In this document: piece by piece, positions 17,741-26,316 of the stretch
Numbering within the stretch: position 1 is the first letter of the stretch
Layout: every line of letters starts with the position of its first letter
Assembly (NCBI RefSeq): GCF_029945925.1
Contig: NZ_JAQSDN010000048.1
Span: forward strand, 62,001 to 126,000
Direction of reading: 5' to 3'
From: Polaromonas sp.
GTDB lineage: Bacteria > Pseudomonadota > Gammaproteobacteria > Burkholderiales > Burkholderiaceae_C
Length of the DNA stretch: 64,000 bases
Notes under the pieces: model-generated
Databases searched by the model: none
What the model was told of the DNA's origin: nothing
The model's input: the letters and a program-made list of their open reading frames with translations, nothing else
Program-made: the position numbers and the translations under genes

Positions 17741-18886
17741 ATGCATCTATCCCTTATACCTCTTGCTTTTTGTGCTACTGTTTTTGTAGCATTGACAGGT
17801 GCAGCGGCACAGGCGCAGGCCGTGCGACCGGAGGCCGTCGCCACGGGCTTGCAAAACCCCTGGGCCCTCGCATTTTTGCCGCAGGGCCGCTTCCTGGTTA
17901 CAGAAAGGCCAGGCCGCCTGCGGGTGGTGGAGGCCGATGGCCGGCTCGGTCCGCCCGTGGCCGGTCTGCCCGCCATTGACGCCGGCGGACAGGGTGGCCT
18001 GCTCGATGTCATCACGGATGCCGGCTTTGCAGGCAACCGCAGGATCTACTTCTGCTTTTCCGAGCCGGCCGCGTCGGGCAGCGGCAACAGCACGGCGCTG
18101 GCGCGCGCCACCCTGGCCGCTGACAACAGCCGGCTCGAAGACGTGCAGGTGCTTTTCAGCCAGAAGCCCAAGTTTTCCGGCAGCGCGCATTTTGGCTGCC
18201 GCATCGTCGAAGCTCAGAAGGACGGCAAGCCGGACGGCACGTTGTTCCTGACCCTGGGCGACCGTTATTCACGCATGCAGGACGCGCAAAAACTCGACAA
18301 CCACCACGGCAAGGTGGTCCGCATCCACAAGGACGGCAGCGTTCCGAAAGACAACCCCTTTGTCGGGCGGGCCGGCGCCTTGCCGGAAATCTGGAGTTAT
18401 GGCCACCGCAACATGCAGGGCGCGGCCCTGGCGCCCGACGGCACCTACTGGACCCACGAGCACGGCCCGCAGGGCGGCGATGAAATCAACCTGCCGCAGC
18501 CCGGGCGCAACTACGGCTGGCCGGTCATCACCTACGGCGAAAACTACGGCGGCGGCAAGATGGGCGAGGGCATCACCGCCAAGGCCGGCATGGAGCAGCC
18601 GCTGCATTACTGGGTGCCATCGATTGCGCCGTCGGGCATGGTGTTTCTGACGAGCGGGCGTTATGGCCAGGCCTGGCAGGGCAACCTGTTTGTCGGGTCG
18701 CTGAAGTTCGGCTACCTCAACCGCATCGAATTGACCGCGCCCTTCAAGGGCCAGGTCGTGCGCGAGCACAAGCTGCTCGATGGCGGCGGTGAACGCATTC
18801 GCGATGTGCGGCAGGGGCCGGACGGCCTGCTCTATGTGCTGACCGACAGCCCGCGCGGCCGCCTGCTGCGGCTGCAACCCGGCTGA
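17741..18886 (+). CDS. PQQ-dependent sugar dehydrogenase (soluble aldose type, YliI family)
   Basis: A 381 aa secreted six-bladed propeller protein of the glucose/sorbosone dehydrogenase family. The N-terminus is a signal peptide ending near AAQAQA. Family stretches are LQNPWALAFLPQGRFLVTER, the LGDRYSRMQDAQ region, KVVRIHKDGSVPKDNPF, IWSYGHRNMQG and HEHGPQGGDEINLP. It oxidises aldoses in the periplasm and passes electrons onward; the real substrate is unknown. An AAGGAGAG ribosome-binding site precedes the ATG. psd follows 53 bp downstream. Confidence 0.9.
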   Translation: MHLSLIPLAFCATVFVALTGAAAQAQAVRPEAVATGLQNPWALAFLPQGRFLVTERPGRLRVVEADGRLGPPVAGLPAIDAGGQGGLLDVITDAGFAGNRRIYFCFSEPAASGSGNSTALARATLAADNSRLEDVQVLFSQKPKFSGSAHFGCRIVEAQKDGKPDGTLFLTLGDRYSRMQDAQKLDNHHGKVVRIHKDGSVPKDNPFVGRAGALPEIWSYGHRNMQGAALAPDGTYWTHEHGPQGGDEINLPQPGRNYGWPVITYGENYGGGKMGEGITAKAGMEQPLHYWVPSIAPSGMVFLTSGRYGQAWQGNLFVGSLKFGYLNRIELTAPFKGQVVREHKLLDGGGERIRDVRQGPDGLLYVLTDSPRGRLLRLQPG

Positions 18887-18903
18887 TGCAGGGTGTGCCT
18901 CTA

Positions 18904-18909
18904 TAGAAT
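18904..18909 (+). promoter_or_regulatory. candidate -10 box for psd
   Basis: TAGAAT (within TATAGAATGG) lies 30 bp before the psd GTG. No convincing -35 was found, so this is tentative. Confidence 0.3.
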
Positions 18910-18939
18910 GGGCGCTTCTCCAGACCACAGTGAGCCCGC

Positions 18940-19794
18940 GTGTCCGAACGATTTGAAGTATTTTTGCAATACCTCCTGCCCAAGCAGGCGATGACGGAAT
19001 TCGGCAGCCACATTGCCTCCATGCGGGGCGGGGCGGTCACGACACGCATTATCCGCTGGTTTGTCGGCAAATACGGCGTGAACATGGCCGAGGCCGCCAA
19101 CCCTGACATCGGCAGCTACCCGACGTTCAACGAATTTTTCACCCGGGCGCTCCAGCCGGGCGCCCGTCCGCTGGCCGCCGCCGACCTGGTCTGTCCGGTG
19201 GACGGCGCGATCAGCCAGTTCGGCGCGATCGAGGGCGACCGGATTTTCCAGGCCAAGGGGCATCACTACTCGACCACCGCCCTGGTCGGCGGCGACGGCG
19301 CGCTGGCCGCGCAGTTCGCGGGCGGCAGTTTCGCCACGATTTACCTCAGCCCCAAGGACTACCACCGCATCCACATGCCCATGGGCGGGCGCCTGCAGCG
19401 CATGATTTACGTGCCGGGCGAGCTGTTTTCGGTCAACCCGGCCACGGCGCGCGGCGTGCCCGGGCTGTTTGCGCGCAACGAGCGCGTGGTCTGCGTTTTC
19501 GAGTCGGCGCGCGGGCCGTTTGTGCTGGTGCTGGTGGGTGCCACCATTGTCGGCAGCATGGCCACGGTCTGGCACGGCGTGGTCAACCCGCCCCGGACGA
19601 AAGAGGTCCGTGAGTGGCGCTACGAGGGCCAGCCGCCGGTGGAGCTTGCGCAGGGTGACGAAATGGGCCGCTTTTTGCTCGGCTCCACCGTGGTGATGCT
19701 GTTTCCCCGGGGGCCATGCCACTTCAACCCGGACTGGGCACCGGGCACGGCGGTCAGGCTCGGGGAACTGATGGCGAACCGCCCGGCGCCCTGA
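18940..19794 (+). CDS. psd: phosphatidylserine decarboxylase proenzyme
   Basis: Inner-membrane pyruvoyl enzyme that makes phosphatidylethanolamine from phosphatidylserine. The 284 aa proenzyme matches the bacterial type I Psd: FNEFFTRALQPGARP, PVDGAISQFG, FATIYLSPKDYHRIHMP, and the self-cleavage motif LGST with S249 becoming the pyruvoyl group. The start is GTG. It is the usual length for the family and stands alone apart from the sugar dehydrogenase upstream. Confidence 0.96.
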   Translation: MSERFEVFLQYLLPKQAMTEFGSHIASMRGGAVTTRIIRWFVGKYGVNMAEAANPDIGSYPTFNEFFTRALQPGARPLAAADLVCPVDGAISQFGAIEGDRIFQAKGHHYSTTALVGGDGALAAQFAGGSFATIYLSPKDYHRIHMPMGGRLQRMIYVPGELFSVNPATARGVPGLFARNERVVCVFESARGPFVLVLVGATIVGSMATVWHGVVNPPRTKEVREWRYEGQPPVELAQGDEMGRFLLGSTVVMLFPRGPCHFNPDWAPGTAVRLGELMANRPAP

Positions 19795-19817
19795 CGCTGC
19801 GCCGCAGCGCCGCTTTA

Positions 19818-19880
19818 TTGCTATGAATAGCATAGCTGGTGACGCCCATTCCATGAGGGCTGGAGACCATTTTTGCTTAA
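19818..19880 (+). repeat. dispersed repeat (family A), intergenic copy after psd
   Basis: Reads TTGCTATGAATAGCATAGCT, then GGTGACGCCC, GGGCTGGAGACC and ATTTTTGCTT. This fits the family layout of GCTAT/C, TAGCTG, a GCGC-like core, GGGCTGG-GCC and TTTTTGC. Confidence 0.65.
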
Positions 19881-20015
19881 AAAAAGCAGGCGTTCCGGCC
19901 AGCTTGGCTGCGCCCCAGCTGATGGGGGGCCGGGCCAGGACCGCGCACGAGGCGCGGCGCCTGTTGAAAACCCGGTCGCTCTGTAGCCTGCAGAAAGCGT
20001 TCGTGTTAACCCACC

Positions 20016-20039
20016 ACCCCTGTCAGAGTTGACAGGGGT
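20016..20039. promoter_or_regulatory. perfect inverted repeat, possible operator
   Basis: ACCCCTGTCA-GAGT-TGACAGGGGT: 10-bp arms with a 4-nt centre, 120 bp upstream of the hypothetical gene at 20159. It also contains a TTGACA that could be a -35 element, though no good -10 follows. It fits the loose CT-N12-AG spacing of LuxR-type boxes, but a simple RNA hairpin is equally possible. Confidence 0.45.
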
Positions 20040-20158
20040 ATTGCTGCACGCCCTGGACAAAGCATTTAAATTCAAGCACTGGGTGTTGTGCAAACGGCGG
20101 CAACGGGCCTGCCGTGATGGATGAACGTTCCTGCAGCTTCCCGGGAAACGAGGATGCG

Positions 20159-20482
20159 ATGAATTACCTCATACGGTTGGTGGACAACCAGGAATTTCCG
20201 GAGGAACAATGCCGCCTCATCGAGCAGCGGTATGACCAGTCCCTGGTCGGGCAGCTCGGCAGTCCGGAGCAGGTGGCGCAGGCGCGCCGCGCCTGGGTGC
20301 AGGCCAAGACCCGGGAGGACGAGGCGACGGTGCCGGATCTCTCGCTGGAAGAAAAGCAGGCCATCGTGCGTTGGGAGCGTGCGGAAGCTGCCGCACGACT
20401 GCTCGCTTTCGAAGGCTACGCCGGTGCGCTGGAAGACCTCTACATCGACGTCCGTGTGCTGCAACCTGGGGGCGATCGATAG
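20159..20482 (+). CDS. hypothetical protein, 107 aa
   Basis: I do not recognise a family. The protein is acidic and soluble, with no signal or membrane segment, and looks mostly helical (DLSLEEKQAIVRWERAEAAARLL). I start it at the ATG at 20159, which has GAGGA a few bases upstream. A GTG at 20114 is in frame but lacks a ribosome-binding site. It lies upstream of, and in the same direction as, a receiver-domain protein, so a role in the same regulatory unit is possible but unproven. Confidence 0.65.
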   Translation: MNYLIRLVDNQEFPEEQCRLIEQRYDQSLVGQLGSPEQVAQARRAWVQAKTREDEATVPDLSLEEKQAIVRWERAEAAARLLAFEGYAGALEDLYIDVRVLQPGGDR

Positions 20483-20587
20483 ACGGGCCGCAGGCACCAC
20501 GCAGGACGGCCTTGTCCTTTGTTCTGGATCAATCGCAGCCGCTTGACGCCAACTTACACTGATTTTTTCAGCATGGATCGAGGCCTG

Positions 20588-21091
20588 ATGGTCACCACTG
20601 CTCATGTCCAGCACATCATCCCACTGCCGCGGGCCCGTACACCGGTGTCCCGCGTGAACGGGGTGGATGATGCCAGCGGCAAGGGCGCATCGCGGTCCCT
20701 CAAGGTCTTCGTGATCGAGGACGAGACGGTCCTTCGAAACCTGCTGGTTGACGCGCTGCAGGAGATACCCGGGGTGGAGGTTCTGTTTTATGCCGACAAC
20801 GAAGTCTCCGCGACGAACTGGCTCTCGTCCCATGACAGCGCCTGGGATCTCGCCGTGGTTGACCTGTACTTGAGGCAGGGCAGCGGTGTGGGGGCGCTCA
20901 ACTGGTGCATCACGCGCAGGGAGGACCAGCGGGTGGTGGTGCTGAGCAGCCAGTTGAGCCAGGAGGTGCGCCGCAAATGCCTGGCGCTGCGGGCCGACGC
21001 AGTCTTCGACAAGGCCGGCGAGATGGATGACTTCCTGGCCTACTGCCGGGCCCTGGTGGGTTCACCAGCGGCCATGCCCCGCATGCCCTAA
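20588..21091 (+). CDS. single-domain response regulator
   Basis: A 167 aa cytoplasmic protein with an N-terminal extension of about 38 residues and one CheY-like receiver domain. Visible residues are the acidic pair in VIEDE, the phospho-acceptor Asp in VVDLYLRQGSG, the Ser of VVLSSQ and the Lys of DKAGE. There is no output domain, so it likely acts by protein contact. The ATG at 20588 is chosen because GAGG lies 6 nt upstream. No histidine kinase is adjacent; the nearest, at 26317, is itself a hybrid. Confidence 0.85.
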   Translation: MVTTAHVQHIIPLPRARTPVSRVNGVDDASGKGASRSLKVFVIEDETVLRNLLVDALQEIPGVEVLFYADNEVSATNWLSSHDSAWDLAVVDLYLRQGSGVGALNWCITRREDQRVVVLSSQLSQEVRRKCLALRADAVFDKAGEMDDFLAYCRALVGSPAAMPRMP

Positions 21092-21148
21092 ACTTTCGGC
21101 CATCGCCGCCACTCCGGTTGCGAACCACGGACACGGAAGACCACACGC

Positions 21149-21577
21149 ATGAGTGCACTGTTTCGCGAACAACTGCTGGCGGCAGCCGGGCAGGCCGCCT
21201 TTCCCGCCGAGAGAACGCTGGACCCGGCCACCGGCGAGGAGGTCTTCGACGCCGCTTCCGAGGCGACGCTGGCGCAGGTTTTTTCCCTGTTCGGGATCAC
21301 CGCCTTGACGCCGCAGGACGAGGATGTCGACAAGGTCATCAACACCGCCTGCACCCTGGCCACCGAAGTGGCGGCGCATGTGCAGGGCCTGATCGCCGCC
21401 GGCGGTGCGCTGGATATGCTGGAAGAAGCCGGCGACTGGCACCCCGCCTACCGGGCCTACATCAGCGCCTTGTGGCAGGGGGAGCGCGACGAGGTGGCGC
21501 GTTGCGCGCAGGAACTCAAGCTGTCCGCGGGCATTCCCAACGGATCGCTCCCGCTTGAAGCGGGGCCGCTGGCCTGA
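21149..21577 (+). CDS. hypothetical protein, 142 aa
   Basis: Not recognised. It is a soluble acidic protein without signal peptide or membrane segment. It includes LDPATGEEVFDAASEATLAQVF and a C-terminal half rich in helices. The gene is 57 bp after the response regulator and 36 bp before the MlaE-like permease gene, all on the same strand, so it may be part of one transcript. Confidence 0.65.
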   Translation: MSALFREQLLAAAGQAAFPAERTLDPATGEEVFDAASEATLAQVFSLFGITALTPQDEDVDKVINTACTLATEVAAHVQGLIAAGGALDMLEEAGDWHPAYRAYISALWQGERDEVARCAQELKLSAGIPNGSLPLEAGPLA

Positions 21578-21613
21578 TAGGCTGAGGCACGCAGTGCGCA
21601 GTATCATGGCCGC

Positions 21614-22417
21614 ATGACTCCCTTGGCTGGTCGGCGCGGCACGATGGCAGAACTGAACCACAGGGCGCGGAACTGGCTGGTGGGCTGGTGGCGCCTGATT
21701 CATCTCGGCGCGTTGATTCTGGTTCTGGCCCTGTCGCCGTCGAGCTACGCCCGCGACAACCGCCGGGCGCTGGCGCGCCACATCTATCTCAACACCGCGC
21801 CTAATCTGCTGGGTTTCACGCTGATGTGTGCGCTGATCACCGTGGTCATCACGCGCATCGTCATCGTCACCGCGCTCAGTTACGGCCTGTCGCAGTACGC
21901 CTTGCAGGTCGTCATCCGCGTGCTGGTGCTGGAACTGATTCCGCTGACGGCCGCCATGTTCGTGGCCCTGCGCTGCGCCATTGCCAGCGGGGTCGAGTTG
22001 TCGCTGATGCGCCAGCGTGGTGAACTGCAGGCCATGCAGCAGCGCGGCCTGGACCCGGTCCGCCAGGAGGTGCTGCCGCGTGTGACGGCCGGCATTTTCG
22101 CCACCGTCACGCTGGCCGCGCTGAGCTGCGTGGTGGCGGTGGTGATGGCCTACCTGGCCAGTTACGGTTTCACGCTGTCGGGCGTGGCGGTGTACACCCG
22201 GCTCTTCGGCCAGGTGTTCAACCCCGCCGTGACCCTGATCTTCGTGCTGAAAACCCTGTTTTTCAGCCTGGCCGTGTCGCTGATCCCGATGGCCTCGGCC
22301 CTGTACGACACGGCAGAGCTGCGTTTTCGTGCCAGCGCCGAACTGCGCATGCTGGTGCGCATGTTTGCGGTCATCCTGCTCATCGAGGTGGTGTCCCTCG
22401 TGGGCAACTACTACTAA
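21614..22417 (+). CDS. MlaE/YrbE-type permease of an MCE lipid transporter
   Basis: A 267 aa inner-membrane protein with about six hydrophobic segments (GFTLMCALITVVITRIVIV, ATVTLAALSCVVAVVMAYL, ILLIEVVSLVGNYY). It has the long cytoplasmic loop typical of MlaE/YrbE permeases of lipid-moving ABC systems. It is followed by an MCE-domain protein and a lipoprotein, which fits an MCE transport set. Unusually, no ATPase gene lies between permease and MCE gene (46 bp gap). The family assignment rests partly on this context, as my recall of diagnostic MlaE residues is limited. Confidence 0.8.
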   Translation: MTPLAGRRGTMAELNHRARNWLVGWWRLIHLGALILVLALSPSSYARDNRRALARHIYLNTAPNLLGFTLMCALITVVITRIVIVTALSYGLSQYALQVVIRVLVLELIPLTAAMFVALRCAIASGVELSLMRQRGELQAMQQRGLDPVRQEVLPRVTAGIFATVTLAALSCVVAVVMAYLASYGFTLSGVAVYTRLFGQVFNPAVTLIFVLKTLFFSLAVSLIPMASALYDTAELRFRASAELRMLVRMFAVILLIEVVSLVGNYY

Positions 22418-22463
22418 GCACTGACCAATCTTTCGTCCCGACCCCCCCCATTCCTTCCAAGCC

Positions 22464-23468
22464 ATGAGCCAAGCCCTGCCACCCCCCTCCCCGCCTGAGC
22501 CGCCGGAACCGCCGCCCGGCAGCAGTGTGGCCATGCCGCCCGTCGCCAACCTCGAATTCAAGGCGCTGCTGCTGCTGGTCTTCATGGCGGTGCTGGTGGT
22601 GGGCTCGGCGCTTTACGTGCTGTATGCGCGCGGCGCCTTTGAGAGCACCCAGAAACTGGTGCTGCTGTCCGACGACTCCGAAGGCGTGGTGGTCGGCATG
22701 GACATGACGTTTGCGGGTTTTCCGATTGGCCGCGTGCGCCGCATCGAGCTGGCTGAAGACGGCAAGGCCCGCATCATCGTGGATGTGCCGACCAAGGACG
22801 CGCACTGGCTGCGCACGTCCAGCGTGTTCACCCTGGTGCGCGGGCTGGTGGGCAGCACCAACATCCGCGCTTACACCGGCATGCTCCAGGACCCGCTGCT
22901 GCCGGACGGCGCGGTGCGCGAGGTGCTGCGCGGCGACACGGGCGCGGAGATCCCGAAGCTGATGGCCGCGGCGAAAGAGTTGCTGGAAAACCTCAACAGC
23001 CTGACCGCCAGCGAAGGCTCCGTGGGCGCCAGTCTGGGCAATTTCCAGAAGCTGACAGAGCGGCTCAACGGCCCCGGCGGGGCGCTCAGCGTGCTGCTGG
23101 GCAACGACGCCGAGGCCAAAAAGCTGATCGCCACGCTGGACCGCACCAACGCCTTGCTGACCAAACTCGACGGCCTGGCAGCCAAGACCGACACCCAGGT
23201 GTTCGGCGCCAACGGCGTGATGCCTGAAGCCCGGGCCACGGTGGTGCAACTCAACACCCTGCTCGGCGAAGCGCGCACCAGCCTGAAAAAAGTCGACGCG
23301 GTGCTCGTCGAAGCCCAGGCCGTGGGCGCCAACGCCCGGGCCGCCACCGACGATCTGGGGGCACTGCGCGGCGAGGTCGAGGCCAGCCTGCGCAAGGTGG
23401 ATGGCCTGATCAACGAGATCAACCGCAAGTGGCCGTTTGCCCGCGACACGGAGATCAAGCTGCCATGA
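22464..23468 (+). CDS. MCE-domain (MlaD-like) periplasmic lipid-binding protein
   Basis: A 334 aa protein: a short Pro-rich cytoplasmic start, one TM segment (about 33-51), then an MlaD/MCE domain (VLLSDDSEGVVVGMDMTFAGFPIGRVRRIEL ... in pieces). A long helical region with weak repeats (LLENLNSLTASEG, LIATLDRTNALLTKLDGLAAKTD) follows, as in needle-type MCE proteins. It is expected to be anchored in the inner membrane and to carry lipids between membranes. Its stop overlaps the next start (ATGA). Confidence 0.88.
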   Translation: MSQALPPPSPPEPPEPPPGSSVAMPPVANLEFKALLLLVFMAVLVVGSALYVLYARGAFESTQKLVLLSDDSEGVVVGMDMTFAGFPIGRVRRIELAEDGKARIIVDVPTKDAHWLRTSSVFTLVRGLVGSTNIRAYTGMLQDPLLPDGAVREVLRGDTGAEIPKLMAAAKELLENLNSLTASEGSVGASLGNFQKLTERLNGPGGALSVLLGNDAEAKKLIATLDRTNALLTKLDGLAAKTDTQVFGANGVMPEARATVVQLNTLLGEARTSLKKVDAVLVEAQAVGANARAATDDLGALRGEVEASLRKVDGLINEINRKWPFARDTEIKLP

Positions 23469-24136
23469 GACTTTTTACACCTGTCCTGTTCGTCCTCGCG
23501 CTGCTCTTGCTGGCGGCCTGCAGCGGCGGGCCCAAGGCACCCGACTGGCAGATGGAGGCCAAGACCGCGATGGAGCGGTCGGTCGCCGCCTACCTCGAAG
23601 GCAATTCGCGGGTCGAGGCGCAGGAGTTTGCGCGCGTGCGCAGCGAACTCTCCAGCACCGGCCGCAGCGACCTGATGGCGCGGGCCGAACTGCTGCGTTG
23701 TGCCAGCCGTGTGGCCAGCCTGGTGCTGGAACCTTGCGCCGGGTTTGAGGTTCTGCGGCAGGACGCACCGACCGCCGAGCGCGCCTATGCCGACTACCTC
23801 GCCGGCCAGTTGCAGCCGCAGGACATGGCCCTGTTGCCCGCACCGCAACGTGCCGCCGCCGCCGCCGGTGCGGATGCCGCGGCGCTGAAAGCCATGAGCG
23901 ACCCGCTGTCGCAACTGGTCGCTGCCGGCGTGCTGTTTCGCGCCGGCCGTGCCAGCCCGGCGGTGCTGCAGCAGGCGGTGGACACAGCTTCCGGCCAGGG
24001 CTGGCGCCGGCCGCTGCTGGCCTGGCTGGGCGTGCAACTCCAGCTTGCAGAAAAGGGTGGTGACATGGAGGCGGCCGAGCGCCTGCGCCGCCGCATTGCG
24101 CTGACGCAAAACCCGGCCGCAGGCAGCAAGCCTTGA
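23465..24136 (+). CDS. MCE-operon lipoprotein, uncharacterised
   Basis: A 223 aa predicted lipoprotein (signal ending LLLAACSGG), translationally coupled to the MCE gene. The mature part is helical and Ala-rich (RAELLRCASRVASLVLEPCAGFEVL; three Cys). In other MCE operons the last gene is an auxiliary lipoprotein, but I do not see a match to the ABC-trans-aux family pattern, so only membrane attachment and operon membership are supported. Its stop overlaps the start of the MFS gene. Confidence 0.75.
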   Translation: MRLFTPVLFVLALLLLAACSGGPKAPDWQMEAKTAMERSVAAYLEGNSRVEAQEFARVRSELSSTGRSDLMARAELLRCASRVASLVLEPCAGFEVLRQDAPTAERAYADYLAGQLQPQDMALLPAPQRAAAAAGADAAALKAMSDPLSQLVAAGVLFRAGRASPAVLQQAVDTASGQGWRRPLLAWLGVQLQLAEKGGDMEAAERLRRRIALTQNPAAGSKP

Positions 24137-25380
24137 GCCGGGCGCCCGTGAGCCGCTGGGCGATTGCCATCGCCGGCATGTTGTCGCTGGCCGCGGCCAT
24201 GGGCATAGGCCGTTTTGCCTTCACACCGCTGCTGCCCATGATGCTCAGCGATGGCGTGATCGACCTCCCGTCGGCCAGCTGGCTGGCCAGCGCCAATTAC
24301 CTCGGTTACCTCGTCGGCGCGCTGCTGTGCACCTTCCAGCCCTGGATCTGGAAACACCTGCGTTTTCTGCCGGCCGTCGCCGCCTCAAGCTGGGTGCGTG
24401 CGGGTCTGGTCGCCACCGCGCTGCTGACCCTGGGCATGGCCCTGCACCTGCCGGCCGTGTGGCCGCTGCTGCGTTTTGCGGCCGGTGTGGCCAGTGCGCT
24501 GGTGTTTGTCTACACCTCGGGCTGGTGTCTGGCGCAACTGGCCAGGCTGGGCGCGCCGGCGCTGGGCGGCATCATGTACGCCGGCCCCGGCGCGGGCATC
24601 GCCCTGAGCGGGCTGTTTGCCAGCGCCATGGTGGCGCTGCAGTGGAAAGCTGCCACCGGCTGGTTGATTTTTGGCGTGCTCGCCGCCGTGCTGACGGCCA
24701 CCGTGTGGCGCACCTTTCAGGAGCGCGGAGCCGGGCAGGGCGGCAGTGCAGCCAACGCGCCGGTCAGCACGCCAGCCACCAGCCATGCGCCGGCCGGCAG
24801 GAAGCAGATGCTGCTGCTGGCCCTGGCTTACGGGCTGGCCGGTTTCGGCTACATCATCACCGCCACCTTTTTGCCGGTGATCGCACGCGAAGCCATGCCG
24901 GGCTCGGTCTGGATCGATTTTTTCTGGCCCATCTTCGGCCTCGGCGTGGTGACCGGCGCCTTGCTGGCCACCCGCATCCCGGCCACCGGCGATTTCCGCT
25001 ACCTGCTGGCCGGCGCCTACACGGTGCAGGCACTGGGCATTGGGGCCAGCGTGTTCAGTCCCAACCTGGCCGGTTTTGCGATCGGCAGCCTGCTGCTGGG
25101 CATTCCGTTCACCGCCATCACTTTTTTTGCGATGCAGGAGGTGCGGCGGCTGCGGCCGGCCGCGGCCGCCAGTTACATGGGCCTGCTGACCGCCATGTAC
25201 GGCATCGGCCAGATTGCCGGCCCCCCGCTGGTCGCCGTGCTGCTGCGGCACAGCCGCAGCCTGGGCGAAGGTTTCACGCTGTCGCTGGAAATCGCCGCGG
25301 CGGCCTTGCTGGCCGGCGCGCTGATGTACCTGTGGATGGCCAGTGCCTATCCGGTGATGAAGGCCGTGCGGCAGCGCTGA
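24133..25380 (+). CDS. MFS transporter, YbfB/YjiJ type
   Basis: A 415 aa major facilitator protein with about 12 hydrophobic segments. The opening IAIAGMLSLAAAMGIGRFAFTPLLPMML matches the YbfB/YjiJ family in character. A loop of about 30 residues near 205-225 joins the two halves. The TTG at 24133 overlaps the upstream stop (TTGA); a GTG five codons later is an alternative start. The substrate is unknown. Confidence 0.85.
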   Translation: MSRAPVSRWAIAIAGMLSLAAAMGIGRFAFTPLLPMMLSDGVIDLPSASWLASANYLGYLVGALLCTFQPWIWKHLRFLPAVAASSWVRAGLVATALLTLGMALHLPAVWPLLRFAAGVASALVFVYTSGWCLAQLARLGAPALGGIMYAGPGAGIALSGLFASAMVALQWKAATGWLIFGVLAAVLTATVWRTFQERGAGQGGSAANAPVSTPATSHAPAGRKQMLLLALAYGLAGFGYIITATFLPVIAREAMPGSVWIDFFWPIFGLGVVTGALLATRIPATGDFRYLLAGAYTVQALGIGASVFSPNLAGFAIGSLLLGIPFTAITFFAMQEVRRLRPAAAASYMGLLTAMYGIGQIAGPPLVAVLLRHSRSLGEGFTLSLEIAAAALLAGALMYLWMASAYPVMKAVRQR

Positions 25381-25399
25381 ACCCGGCTGGCTGGAGTCT

Positions 25400-25463
25400 T
25401 GTAGCGAAAACGGCCTCTGGCCCAATAGCTACCTGCGCTGGCAGCTACCAAAACAGGAGCAAA
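25400..25463 (-). repeat. dispersed repeat (family A), intergenic copy
   Basis: On the minus strand: TTTGCTCCTGTTTTGGTAGC, then TGCCAGCGC, a variable middle, and GGCCGTTTTCGC. It lies between the convergent MFS and nuclease genes. Confidence 0.65.
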
Positions 25464-25470
25464 TCCGGGC

Positions 25471-26061
25471 TCAGGCCCTGGCGATTTTCGCCAGCACCGG
25501 TTTGAGCAGCTGGGCCAGCTCGGTGCCCTGCAAAACGCGGATCCGGTGCTCGGCCGCAAACTGGCGCGCCTTCTCCGTCACCTGCCCGGTGGCGATGCAC
25601 AGGGCACTGTCGGCCTGATGGCCGCCCAGCGCGGCCTGCAGGCCCTGGAAGGGCTCGATGCCCAGGTGTGCGGCTTTCCAGCGCTTGCAAGCGAGCAGCG
25701 TGGTGTGGCCGGCCTTGACCAGAACAAAATCAGCCGCCGCGCCGTTCAGGCGCCGCACCGCGTAGCCCTCGCGGACAAAAGCCTGCTCGACGGCGGCCGA
25801 GAAATCGCGCCAGGTCATGGCCTCCAGCTGCGCCAGCGTGCCCTCGACATGGGCGGTGCTGGGCGCGCTGAACTGCCTCCAGGCAGCGATCACGCCGATT
25901 ACCGCAAAGGGGAGGCCGCCGAGGGCGCCAAACACAAAATACTGCGCGGGCAGCAGGGCTTTGGATGCCAGCCCGAAGGCGACGGCAATGGCAAAGCTGA
26001 TCCACCATGGCGAGCGCAGCAGGATGGCAAAAAGTGACTTTTCAGCCATTTTGAATTTCAA
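25471..26061 (-). CDS. membrane-anchored Mrr-like restriction endonuclease domain protein
   Basis: A 196 aa protein with two N-terminal hydrophobic segments (about 17-35 and 41-60) and a C-terminal domain of the Mrr/PD-(D/E)XK kind: WRDFSAAVEQAFVREGYAVRR, then ADFVLVKAGHTTLLACKRWK with the Asp and Lys spaced as in the nuclease core, then IEPFQGLQAAL. Such membrane-tethered proteins are widespread, and their role (nucleic-acid cleavage or a degenerate version) is unclear. AAGGAAAA supports the TTG at 26061; an ATG four codons on is the alternative. Confidence 0.8.
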   Translation of the reverse strand: MKFKMAEKSLFAILLRSPWWISFAIAVAFGLASKALLPAQYFVFGALGGLPFAVIGVIAAWRQFSAPSTAHVEGTLAQLEAMTWRDFSAAVEQAFVREGYAVRRLNGAAADFVLVKAGHTTLLACKRWKAAHLGIEPFQGLQAALGGHQADSALCIATGQVTEKARQFAAEHRIRVLQGTELAQLLKPVLAKIARA

Positions 26062-26316
26062 GGTTTTCCTTTCGGGTGAGGGGACGGGCCGGGCCGGAAT
26101 TGGGGGCGCATGGCTGAAAAGCGGGGCTTGCCCTCACAATTCGCCTTTTGCCTACATCTGTGCCGGGCAGACTTACTTATAGTAAAGCACCATGCATATT
26201 CCGGCCCCGCCTGTTGGCAGCATTTTCTGGCCCTTGCACTTCCGGGCGGCCCGGCACGTATTGGCCGGCGCGGTGCCGCCGGTTCATCCCGAGGCACAGA
26301 TGCCTGAAGAAGGACG

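Larger units (their letters stand above)
19795..20158. other. intergenic region of 364 bp after psd
   Basis: Contains a dispersed-repeat copy (19818-19880) and a perfect inverted repeat (20016-20039), both listed separately. Beyond these I see no gene or RNA. Confidence 0.6.

Noticed and set aside
17765-17830. Another family A repeat in the signal peptide of the sugar dehydrogenase
   Set aside because: Only the left part (TGCTACTGTTTTTGTAGC) resembles the family; the core and right half are not convincing.
20016-20039. Assigning a LuxR-type quorum-sensing box
   Set aside because: Only the loose CT-N12-AG pattern fits and no luxI or luxR gene is near; kept as an unassigned palindrome.
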